This document shows, in pieces, positions 57,503 to 64,000 of a DNA stretch of 64,000 nucleotides. The position numbers and the translations under genes are program-made. The first letter of the stretch is position 1. Each line of letters starts with the position of its first letter. The notes under the pieces were generated by a model. It did not search any database and had not been told where the DNA came from. It saw only the letters and a list, made by a program, of their open reading frames with translations. The stretch spans positions 180,474 to 244,473 of the forward strand of contig NZ_LAYY01000002.1 in the NCBI RefSeq assembly GCF_000986785.1. Direction: 5' to 3'. The DNA comes from Mesobacillus campisalis. Lineage in GTDB: Bacteria > Bacillota > Bacilli > Bacillales > Cytobacillaceae.

Positions 57503-58306
57503 TTACCATTTTCCGTCTTTAAGATATTTTCTTAATATCTCTTCGTGAAGTCCCGGCTTGGCCACAAACACAGAGTTTTCCTTCAATAAGTCCAGCGGTT
57601 CTCCTCGTAAATTGGTGGCCACGCCTCCAAGCTCCTCGATCATGATGATCCCTGCAGCAAAATCCCATGGAGACAGCCTTGGGGTGATATACGCGTCAAT
57701 TCTTCCACTTGCGACATAAACCATTTCCATTGCAGCTGAGCCATACGACCTCGTTCCCCTCACATCCCTTACAAGAGGCGCAAGGAGTTCACGGGGTAGC
57801 CTGCGATTTTCAATTACCCACATTGCATTCATGGCGACAATGGACTCGGAGACCCCTCTTTCTTCAAGGCGCGGCAGCTTTTCTCCGTTCATCGTAACGC
57901 CTTCGCCTTTAACGACATGATATAATTCATCGTGGACCACATCGTAGATCAGGCCGATTTTCCCTGTGCCGTTTTCATAAATACCTACGGAAATAGCAAA
58001 GTTCCGCTGCTGATGGATAAAATTCATTGTGCCGTCTATTGGATCAATGATCCAAACAATTCCGGACAGCTTTTCTATGCTGTCACCGTAGCCTTCTTCC
58101 CCAAGGATTTTATGCTCAGGAAATCGTTCATTGATTTTTTCAATAAAAAAGCGCTCTATTTCCTGGTCGATATTGGTAACCAGGTCATTAGGGTTTGATT
58201 TTGTTGTGATATTCAGCGTTTTTGGAAAGGAAGTCCGAATCCGCTCCCCTGCCTCTTTTATCCACTGCTTTGCATATGTATCGATCTCTTGAATTGTCGC
58301 TGGCAT
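57503..58306 (-). CDS. suhB: Inositol monophosphatase family protein (SuhB/YktC)
   Basis: 267 aa magnesium-dependent phosphatase. Metal site: GEEGY near 72 and the signature WIIDPIDGTMNF near 86; second motif SPWDFAAGIIMIEELGG near 211. Substrates may include inositol phosphate or NADP; not decided by sequence. ATG 58306 has GGGGGGAA upstream. Confidence 0.92.
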   Translation of the reverse strand: MPATIQEIDTYAKQWIKEAGERIRTSFPKTLNITTKSNPNDLVTNIDQEIERFFIEKINERFPEHKILGEEGYGDSIEKLSGIVWIIDPIDGTMNFIHQQRNFAISVGIYENGTGKIGLIYDVVHDELYHVVKGEGVTMNGEKLPRLEERGVSESIVAMNAMWVIENRRLPRELLAPLVRDVRGTRSYGSAAMEMVYVASGRIDAYITPRLSPWDFAAGIIMIEELGGVATNLRGEPLDLLKENSVFVAKPGLHEEILRKYLKDGKW

Positions 58307-58548
58307 CGTGCTTCCCCCTGTTTCTGCTTGCATTTATTTCCTTTTAAAAAGATTAGATTCAGCTTATCGAAAATATTTTATCGCTTCAAGTATTTTTACC
58401 TCTGATTTCAAAAATGCTAAAAATAATAAACGAACCCCTCGCTTTCCCAGGAGTTCGTTTTCATTGTTCCCGCATTTTCATTTTCCCATTAATCATTTTA
58501 TTTTACCCAATCCTTTTTGTTAGTGAACTTGCTTCTATAATATACGGA

Positions 58549-58743
58549 TTAGAGAGCTTTTAACTTTACCAGCTCCTGGCGGATTCTTTCAAGCTTTTGC
58601 TTGCATTCCTTTACCTTTGACTGGTTGGATTCACCCATTGCCTCAAACAGGGTTGCGAGTTCATAATCCATTTCCAGTCTTAAAACGGCCTTTCTTTGCT
58701 GTTCACCTGTCTTTTTCTTTGTCGAATTGACCAGCTGTTTCAC
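58549..58743 (-). CDS. ykzI: YkzI-like small protein
   Basis: 64 aa, highly charged, helical, probably coiled coil (KVKECKQKLERIRQELVKLK). Size and place between yktC (suhB) and yktB match B. subtilis ykzI. GTG 58743 has AAGGAG 9 nt upstream; the ATG 18 bp before overlaps that site. Function unknown. Confidence 0.75.
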   Translation of the reverse strand: MKQLVNSTKKKTGEQQRKAVLRLEMDYELATLFEAMGESNQSKVKECKQKLERIRQELVKLKAL

Positions 58744-58905
58744 ATCTATGCACTCCTTCATTCAATTAGTAATGAATTGTTTTAATATTCTATGAGCTTC
58801 TAGTGGACGATGCAACAAATTTGTGTGTTTACCTATAAGCCTTGCCGCTTCAATATTGACACCTGGTTTGCTACAATATTCTACAAAGCTTAGGAGGTTT
58901 TGAAA

Positions 58906-59526
58906 ATGACATTTTCCGGTTTTACAGACAAAGACTTTGAAGTATTTACAATAGATGGACTTGACGAACGCATGGAAGCTTTAAAGCAGCATATTCGTCC
59001 TAAACTCGAGGAACTTGGCAGCCATTTCACACCCCAGCTTTCGAGCCTGGTTGGAGACGAGATGTATTATCATGTAGCCAAACATGCCCGGAGGACCAAA
59101 AACCCGCCCAACGATACGTGGGTAGCTTTCGCTGCCAATCCTCGCGGCTATAAAATGATGCCGCACTTTCAGATTGGACTTTGGGAAACCCATTTGTTTG
59201 TGTGGTTTGCTCTCATTTATGAAGCTCCGAATAAAGAAAAGTTTGGCAAGCTGCTTGAAAGAAATGCGGATACTATATTCAGCCAAACACCCGAAGATTT
59301 TGTGTGGTCAACAGACCATACAAAACCAGATGTCATTCCGCAAAGCGGGCTTTCCAAAGATGAATTGCTCTCTCTTTTCAACCGATTGCAAACAGTTAAA
59401 AAGGCTGAAATCCTTTGTGGTTATCAAATTCCCCGGGATAAGGCCATCACCCTTAGTTCGGATGAATTAATTGAAAAAATTGAGGTTGTATTTAAAACTT
59501 TATTACCCCTTTACAAATTGGCATAA
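58906..59526 (+). CDS. yktB: UPF0637 family protein YktB
   Basis: 206 aa, no known function. Conserved start [46 protein letters not shown] (cores near 66-90) and LPLYKLA at the end. AGGAGG lies 8 nt before ATG 58906. Divergent from ykzI. Confidence 0.9.
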   Translation: MTFSGFTDKDFEVFTIDGLDERMEALKQHIRPKLEELGSHFTPQLSSLVGDEMYYHVAKHARRTKNPPNDTWVAFAANPRGYKMMPHFQIGLWETHLFVWFALIYEAPNKEKFGKLLERNADTIFSQTPEDFVWSTDHTKPDVIPQSGLSKDELLSLFNRLQTVKKAEILCGYQIPRDKAITLSSDELIEKIEVVFKTLLPLYKLA

Positions 59527-59620
59527 ACCTTGCCTGCTCTATTCCGGGCTCATGGAAAAGCCTATTTTAAAGGGGTCTTTGAAGCAGCATAGCAGGGTAT
59601 GGATCCGGTGAAAATAATAT

Positions 59621-59645
59621 AAAAACGGCCTGTTGGCCGTTTTTT
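59621..59645. terminator. Bidirectional terminator between yktB and yktA
   Basis: Stem AAAACGGCC/GGCCGTTTT, 4-nt loop, T runs on both strands. Confidence 0.85.
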
Positions 59646-59917
59646 CACTTCATTCTGATTCTGTCTCCTTCCGAGGCTTCCCTGGCTTTTTTGACTGTCC
59701 TATAGGAAGAATAGCCGCTTTCTTCCTCGAATTGGGCAAAAAGCTGCTTCTCCTCAGACTTGCTCGGTACAATTTCCTTGAAGCGGCGATAAGCCGTCAT
59801 CAGTCGTTCACGTTCAATCCCTTTTTCATAAGCTTGCTCAATTTGTTCAAAAAAATGAATGACATCAATTATCTCATCTGTTGACCAGGTATGGTCAAGG
59901 GGATATTGGTATTCCAT
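59645..59917 (-). CDS. yktA: UPF0223 family protein YktA
   Basis: 90 aa, the exact family length. [23 protein letters not shown] start and [29 protein letters not shown] blocks. All-helical, unknown function. AAGGTG precedes ATG 59917. Confidence 0.9.
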   Translation of the reverse strand: MEYQYPLDHTWSTDEIIDVIHFFEQIEQAYEKGIERERLMTAYRRFKEIVPSKSEEKQLFAQFEEESGYSSYRTVKKAREASEGDRIRMK

Positions 59918-59991
59918 GTTTCGCACCTTCTTTTATATGCTTTTTTGTTGATTGTTACATATAAAGGCATGAGGTGCAACTTGCAGAAACC

Positions 59992-60951
59992 CTATTCTCC
60001 CCACTTCTTTCTGATCGCCTCTGCGTCGCAGATAAGGCGGTCAATAAGTTCACCGACCGAAGGAACATCCTTAATAAGTCCCATGACCTGGCCCGCCCAG
60101 GCAAAGCCCTGGCTTTCCTCTCCATCGTATATATATTTTTTGTTGGCCTCACCGCTGATAAAATCTTTTAGTGCCTCATATTTGCCGTACTTTTCTTCCA
60201 GTTCAAGGATTTTTTCTGTCCAATCGTTGGCAATCGCTCGTGCAGGTGCTCCTATCGACCGTTTAATCACCACCGTATCATTTTCACTTCCCTCAACAAG
60301 CCGAGTTTTATAAATTTCATTGGCATGCACGCACTCCTTCGTGGCAATAAACCTTGTTCCCATCTCAATGCCTTCGGCCCCAAGGCTCAAAGCGGCCATC
60401 AACCCCCTGCCATCCCCTATGCCCCCTGAAGCAATAACCGGTATGCCCACGGCATCTACCACACTGGGGATGAGGACCATTGTCCCAGTATCATTCCGGC
60501 CTAGGTGCCCTCCTCCTTCCTGGCCGACCACCATGACAGCATCGGCTCCAAGTTCCTCCGCTTTTTGGGCCTGCCTTTTTGCAGCGACGAGTACGAGTTT
60601 TTTTGTGTCCGTCCCTTCCAGCTGTTCAAATATTGGCGCCGGATTTCCTCCTGTCATGGTAATGACCGGCACTTCCTCTGCAATCGCCACATCAAGGAAA
60701 TGTGCAAAAGGCCTTCCATGCTGACCTATGGCAAAATTGACGCCAAAGGGTTTGTCGGTCAAACTCTTTAATTTAAGGATTTCCTCTCTTAAGTCAGCAG
60801 GGCTTTTCAGCGACATAGCTGTAATTTGTCCCAGTCCTCCTGCATTGCAGACGGCTGCCGCCAGGTCCGAATAGGCAAGGTACGCCAGACCTCCTTGAAT
60901 AATTGGATATTTAATGCCCAGCAATTCCGTGACTTTGGTTTCCCATTTCAT
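59992..60951 (-). CDS. Nitronate monooxygenase / FabK-like FMN oxidoreductase
   Basis: 319 aa TIM barrel. YPIIQGGLAYLAYSDLAAAV (near 15), FGVNFAIG near 70, GQEGGGHLG near 145 (histidine of the NMO active site) and PVIASGGIGDGRGLMAALSLGAEGIEMGTRF (FMN phosphate loop; cores near 174-205). Could be a nitronate monooxygenase or an enoyl-ACP reductase II; lack of fab neighbours favours the former. GAAAGGAGA precedes the ATG. Confidence 0.88.
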   Translation of the reverse strand: MKWETKVTELLGIKYPIIQGGLAYLAYSDLAAAVCNAGGLGQITAMSLKSPADLREEILKLKSLTDKPFGVNFAIGQHGRPFAHFLDVAIAEEVPVITMTGGNPAPIFEQLEGTDTKKLVLVAAKRQAQKAEELGADAVMVVGQEGGGHLGRNDTGTMVLIPSVVDAVGIPVIASGGIGDGRGLMAALSLGAEGIEMGTRFIATKECVHANEIYKTRLVEGSENDTVVIKRSIGAPARAIANDWTEKILELEEKYGKYEALKDFISGEANKKYIYDGEESQGFAWAGQVMGLIKDVPSVGELIDRLICDAEAIRKKWGE

Positions 60952-61089
60952 CCTTTTACATCTCCTTTCTTTTCCCATATTCGACTTTTAGCGGCATTTT
61001 CCCTTTTATTCATTCAAAACAAGGGAATGAATAAGAAGGAACTCCATTTATGGCAGACAGCGATAATTTTCTATGCAAAGGGTATGAAT

Positions 61090-61100
61090 AGTGCTATAAT
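61090..61100 (+). promoter_or_regulatory. Extended -10 promoter for speA
   Basis: TGCTATAAT at 61092-61100; no strong -35 box. Leader of about 55 nt. Confidence 0.45.
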
Positions 61101-61161
61101 GCAATTTGTTTTGAAAAAATGGATGAAAAAAGTAACTTAAAATAAAGAGGTGTACAAGCCA

Positions 61162-62634
61162 TTGTTGTCCCAAAATCAAACACCATTATTCACTGCATTG
61201 AAAGAACATGCAAAAAAGAACCCTGTCCAGTTCCATATACCGGGCCACAAAAAAGGAAGCGGCATCGATCCTGAATTCAGGGAATTTATCGGCGATAATG
61301 CTTTGTCTATCGACTTAATCAACATTGGGCCGCTGGACGACCTTCATTCCCCAAAAGGGATCATTAAGCAAGCACAGGATTTAGCTGCCAAGGCATTTGG
61401 CGCTGATTACACCTTTTTCTCTGTCCAGGGAACAAGCGGAGCAATCATGACCATGATTATGACCGTATGCGGGCCAGGGGACAAAATCATCGTCCCTAGG
61501 AACGTCCATAAATCTGTTATGTCAGCTATTGTGTTCTCAGGCGCCATCCCGATATTCATCCATCCTGAGATCGATGAAAAGCTGGGAATCTCACATGGGA
61601 TCACAACGGATGCTGTCCAGAAAGCACTTGAACAGCATCCTGACGCCAAGGGAGTCCTTGTGATCAACCCAACCTACTTTGGCGTGGCTGCCGATTTGAG
61701 GCAGATTGTCCAAATTGCCCATTCCTTTGACGTCCCCGTTTTGGTTGATGAAGCGCACGGGGTCCATATCCATTTCCACGATGAACTGCCGCTGTCTGCC
61801 ATGCAGGCAGGTGCTGACATGGCTGCAACAAGTGTCCATAAACTTGGCGGGTCCATGACTCAAAGTTCTATCCTTAATGTGAAGGAAGGGCTGGTTTCTC
61901 CTAAGCGTGTGCAATCCATCATTTCGATGCTGACCACAACATCCACTTCCTATCTCTTGCTGGCTTCGCTGGATGTGGCACGCAGAAGGCTGGTGACGGA
62001 AGGAAGAGAACTGATTGGTGCCACAATCAGGCTGGCCCAGTCCATCAGGGAACGGGTAAACAAAATTGACCATCTTTATTGTGTCGGCGAAGAAATTCTT
62101 GGAAGGAAAGCCACTTTTGACTATGATCCAACAAAGCTGATCATTTCAGTAAAAGACCTTGGAATTACAGGTTATGATGCTGAAAAGTGGATGCGTGAAA
62201 CATTCAATATTGAAGTTGAGCTCTCTGATTTGTATAACCTGCTTTGCATTATTACACCAGGCGATACGGAAACTGAAGGAGATACGCTGGTCCGTGCTCT
62301 CGAAGCATTATCCGCTGAATTTCACCATAGAGCCGAAAAGGTCCATGCCAAGGTTTTCCTGCCTGATATCCCGCTGCTGGCATTGACCCCTAGGGATGCC
62401 TTTTATGCAGATACGGAAGTGATACCATTTGCCGAGTCAAGCGGAAGGATCATTGCCGAGTTTGTCATGGTTTATCCCCCAGGAATCCCGATTTTTATTC
62501 CAGGGGAAATCATCACGGATGAGAACCTTCAGTATATCAAGATGAATGTCGAGGCGGGACTCCCCGTACAAGGCCCTGAGGACGACCAGCTTCAGATGAT
62601 TCGTGTAATTAAGGAACACAAAGCCATTAGATAA
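61162..62634 (+). CDS. speA: Arginine/lysine/ornithine decarboxylase (SpeA type)
   Basis: PLP-dependent fold-III (Orn/Lys/Arg group) decarboxylase; the B. subtilis orthologue makes agmatine for polyamines. 490 aa. FHIPGHKKG near 24, DEAHGVH near 196, and SVHKLGGSMTQ with PLP lysine 227; C-terminal domain from about 380. Start: TTG 61162 or 61165 fit the family; the GTG at 61150 overlaps the ribosome-binding site AAAGAGGTG. Confidence 0.93.
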   Translation: MLSQNQTPLFTALKEHAKKNPVQFHIPGHKKGSGIDPEFREFIGDNALSIDLINIGPLDDLHSPKGIIKQAQDLAAKAFGADYTFFSVQGTSGAIMTMIMTVCGPGDKIIVPRNVHKSVMSAIVFSGAIPIFIHPEIDEKLGISHGITTDAVQKALEQHPDAKGVLVINPTYFGVAADLRQIVQIAHSFDVPVLVDEAHGVHIHFHDELPLSAMQAGADMAATSVHKLGGSMTQSSILNVKEGLVSPKRVQSIISMLTTTSTSYLLLASLDVARRRLVTEGRELIGATIRLAQSIRERVNKIDHLYCVGEEILGRKATFDYDPTKLIISVKDLGITGYDAEKWMRETFNIEVELSDLYNLLCIITPGDTETEGDTLVRALEALSAEFHHRAEKVHAKVFLPDIPLLALTPRDAFYADTEVIPFAESSGRIIAEFVMVYPPGIPIFIPGEIITDENLQYIKMNVEAGLPVQGPEDDQLQMIRVIKEHKAIR

Positions 62635-62664
62635 GACTGGGACTTTGAGTAATTCATGGTTGTT

Positions 62665-62702
62665 ATAAAAAAAAGAGGGTATGCGAGAATAATCGCATAC
62701 CC
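62665..62702 (-). terminator. Intrinsic terminator of the SR1-like RNA
   Basis: Minus-strand 10-bp stem GGGTATGCGA/TCGCATACCC, 6-nt loop, then TCTTTTTTTT. Can also halt the converging speA transcript only weakly, since the plus strand lacks a matching T run. Confidence 0.9.
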
Positions 62703-62713
62703 ATTTATTTTTA

Positions 62714-62833
62714 TTATCTTTCCTGTTGGTGTTCGTGGCAGCATTCACATTTGTTGGAATAAAGAACTGAAACCTTTTCATCTTCGAAGTGGTCAATTGT
62801 AGAATTGCAAGTTTGGCATACGATAGTTCCCAT
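62714..62833 (-). CDS. sr1P: SR1P-like GapA-binding peptide
   Basis: 39 aa, exactly the length of B. subtilis SR1P, and opening MGTIVCQTCNSTIDHFEDEK, against MGTIVCQDCN...FEDEKV as I recall SR1P. Two cysteine clusters: CQTC (6-9) and CECC (30-33). AAAGGGG lies about 9 nt before the ATG. Encoded within the sRNA at 62,665-62,891. Confidence 0.8.
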   Translation of the reverse strand: MGTIVCQTCNSTIDHFEDEKVSVLYSNKCECCHEHQQER

Positions 62834-62870
62834 CTTTTCAAACCCCTTTTCATTCGAATTGTAAGCTTTC

Positions 62871-62884
62871 TGAAAGCGTTTTAG
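62871..62884 (+). promoter_or_regulatory. cre-like CcpA site just after the SR1 start
   Basis: TGAAAGCGTTTTAG matches the cre consensus TGWAANCGNTNWCA at 12 of 14, and falls at about +8 to +21 of the sRNA. SR1 of B. subtilis is under glycolytic/gluconeogenic control by CcpN and CcpA. Confidence 0.5.
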
Positions 62885-62897
62885 TATCTTTAAATCA

Positions 62898-62926
62898 ATA
62901 ATAATATAACATTATTAACTTTTCAA
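62898..62926 (-). promoter_or_regulatory. sigma-A promoter of the SR1-like RNA
   Basis: Minus strand TTGAAA (62921-62926), 17-bp spacer, TATTAT (62898-62903); expected start near 62891. Confidence 0.65.
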
Positions 62927-63016
62927 GCCTTATTTGTATAACACATTAAATTTTTTTGCTGGTTATAAATAATCAAATCTATATTTATATGTACTGAAAC
63001 TTAAATAGGATAACTT

Positions 63017-63048
63017 AAAAAAACAGGCCTGCGGACGGCCTGTTTTTT
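63017..63048. terminator. Terminator after the DUF3055 gene
   Basis: Stem AAAACAGGCC/GGCCTGTTTT with loop near TGCGGAC; T runs on both strands. Confidence 0.85.
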
Positions 63049-63053
63049 AACTT

Positions 63054-63353
63054 CTATTCATATTGAGTGGCAAAGGGAACAGCAGGCAGCGTTTCCTGAA
63101 AAAACTCAGCCAAATCGGAAGCCTGTTTTACATCCTGGATCCTAAAGATTTTTTGGAGGTAATCAATATTATCAAGGTCTGCTGGATCGAGGAGGGTTGA
63201 ACGCCCAGTCTGCATGCATACAACGAGCGGTTTACCGAAAAACATATTGGTGTACACGATGCCAAAATCATAGCGGGTGTCATCTGTAGTAAAACCGACA
63301 AATCTCACCTTTACCTTCTCGTGTTCATCATAAAGCTTTTCGAACAGATTCAT
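63054..63353 (-). CDS. DUF3055 family protein
   Basis: 99 aa, small soluble protein. VRFVGFTTDDTRYDFGIVYTNMFFGKPLVV (strand-rich core near 15-45) and MQTGRSTLLDPADLDNIDYLQ fit DUF3055 as I remember it. Function unknown. GGAGGAGATGG precedes the ATG. Confidence 0.78.
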   Translation of the reverse strand: MNLFEKLYDEHEKVKVRFVGFTTDDTRYDFGIVYTNMFFGKPLVVCMQTGRSTLLDPADLDNIDYLQKIFRIQDVKQASDLAEFFQETLPAVPFATQYE

Positions 63354-63430
63354 CAGCCATCTCCTCCTTTTATAATATTTAGAATATTATAACATATTAT
63401 TGCATAAACATGCAACTTTAATCTTGGATG

Positions 63431-63459
63431 TTGTCGGTGTATTTTTCAAGTGCTAGAAT
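63431..63459 (+). promoter_or_regulatory. sigma-A promoter for the DUF1885 gene
   Basis: TTGTCG (63431-63436), 17-bp spacer, TAGAAT (63454-63459) with TGC extension before the -10. Confidence 0.55.
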
Positions 63460-63496
63460 GGTAGTAAAGAGAATTGGAGAATTAGGGGGATGGCCA

Positions 63497-63931
63497 ATGT
63501 CCAGCAACGCATATATTAAGCTAGTGCCTTCATCTGTGAAGAAAACGGTTACAACAGAAGAGGTACAGGAGTTGTTTCATTATTATAAAGAAATCACAGC
63601 CAAAACCGGCGACCAGCTTGGATGGAGCTATGAAGCATCTGCTTTCCCTTATGAAATCAAGGAGAAAGAAAGCGGGAAAGGAACCTGGTTTTATCTTGAA
63701 TCACAACTTGACCGCTACAATCTCATCCTCATGGGTATCGACAAAGAGACAATCTTCGATGATAGCGGAAATGAACGGGAACAAACATACATACAAATCA
63801 CCCTTCCTGAAACAGCAACAGCCGGCGATAAAGGGAAGGCCAATGAATTTTGCAAATTCCTGGCTAAAAAGTTACAGGGAGAGCTGCATTTATTTAATGG
63901 CAGGATCATGTACTTTTATCCCCGAAAATAA
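63497..63931 (+). CDS. DUF1885 family protein
   Basis: 144 aa. SSNAYIKLVPSSVKKTVTTEEV start and LGWSYEASAFPYEI near 45 fit DUF1885, a Bacillus family with an FKBP-like fold and no known function. GGGGGA lies 6-7 nt before ATG 63497; the upstream open stretch is not supported. Confidence 0.78.
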   Translation: MSSNAYIKLVPSSVKKTVTTEEVQELFHYYKEITAKTGDQLGWSYEASAFPYEIKEKESGKGTWFYLESQLDRYNLILMGIDKETIFDDSGNEREQTYIQITLPETATAGDKGKANEFCKFLAKKLQGELHLFNGRIMYFYPRK

Positions 63932-63932
63932 T

Positions 63933-63964
63933 AAATGGCCATATGGCCATTTTTTTTTTTTTTT
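63933..63964 (+). terminator. Intrinsic terminator after the DUF1885 gene
   Basis: Stem AAATGGCC/GGCCATTT, 4-nt loop, T14. Confidence 0.9.
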
Positions 63965-64000
63965 GCTTAAATGACTCGCCCTTATCGTCAGATTTGCAAA

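Larger units (their letters stand above)
62665..62891 (-). ncRNA. sr1: SR1-like dual-function small RNA
   Basis: Promoter, start region, peptide frame and terminator define a transcript of about 227 nt (B. subtilis SR1 is 205 nt). It lies next to speA, as SR1 does. In B. subtilis SR1 base-pairs with ahrC mRNA and encodes SR1P, which binds GapA and aids RNase J1. The base-pairing role here is inference. Confidence 0.7.

Noticed and set aside
60826..61140. 104-codon plus-strand frame, and its inner 38-codon frame from 61027, upstream of speA
   Set aside because: The first part is antisense to the nitronate monooxygenase gene. The inner frame has no properly spaced ribosome-binding site and contains the speA promoter.

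Overview
The window reads as chromosomal core from an endospore-forming member of the Bacillaceae, of the Bacillus/Mesobacillus/Cytobacillus type; the sequence alone does not fix the genus. The grounds are a division/cell-wall cluster interleaved with sporulation genes (sigG, spoIIGA-sigE, spoVE, spoVD), a caa3-type cytochrome oxidase operon, a bacillithiol synthesis gene, a meso-DAP-type MurE, and gene-by-gene collinearity with the B. subtilis sigG to speA interval, here in reverse. Most genes lie on the minus strand. No tRNA, rRNA, insertion sequence, prophage or CRISPR array is visible.

Region 1 (1-21,760) is the dcw cluster read leftwards: mraZ, rsmH, ftsL, pbpB, spoVD, murE, mraY, murD, spoVE, murG, murB, divIB, ylxW, ylxX, sbp, ftsA, ftsZ, then spoIIGA-sigE and the start of sigG (cut by the window edge). 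Precursor synthesis, the divisome and its sporulation-specific counterparts (SpoVD and SpoVE beside PBP2B) are packed together. Recognisable control elements are MraZ-box repeats, a sigma-E promoter before spoVD, a sigma-H promoter before ftsA, a Spo0A-type promoter with a 22-bp spacer before spoIIGA, and a sigma-F-like promoter before sigG.

Region 2 (21,800-38,000) holds bshC, a DUF3397 gene, panE, ylbP, gerR, an enoyl-CoA hydratase-like gene, rpmF, ylbN, tmcAL, the ylbL and ylbK genes, ylbJ, coaD, rsmD and ylbG to ylbA: housekeeping enzymes for CoA, bacillithiol, ribosome and tRNA, mixed with sporulation and competence factors. ylbC is not present. Two small candidate regions are not explained by known genes, notably 33,900-34,318.

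Region 3 (38,000-50,500) carries a YtvI-like permease, an Eis-like acetyltransferase, and the cytochrome oxidase set: a CtaM-like DUF420 protein, ctaG, ctaF-ctaE-ctaD-ctaC, ctaB and the divergent ctaA. Together these make heme O and heme A, assemble the copper centre and build the oxidase. ftsW and ylaN follow. pycA, which sits between ftsW and ctaA in B. subtilis, is missing.

Region 4 (50,500-64,000) runs ylaL, phoH, ylaJ, a PNPOx-like gene, ylaI, ylaH, typA, ylaF, suhB, ykzI, yktB, yktA, a nitronate monooxygenase-like gene and speA. It then has an unannotated locus (62,665-62,926) that looks like the dual-function SR1 sRNA encoding the 39-residue SR1P peptide, and finally two DUF genes. Two copies of a long imperfect hairpin repeat (25,631-25,760 and 51,165-51,352) each begin a few bases after a plus-strand stop codon in a convergent intergenic gap.
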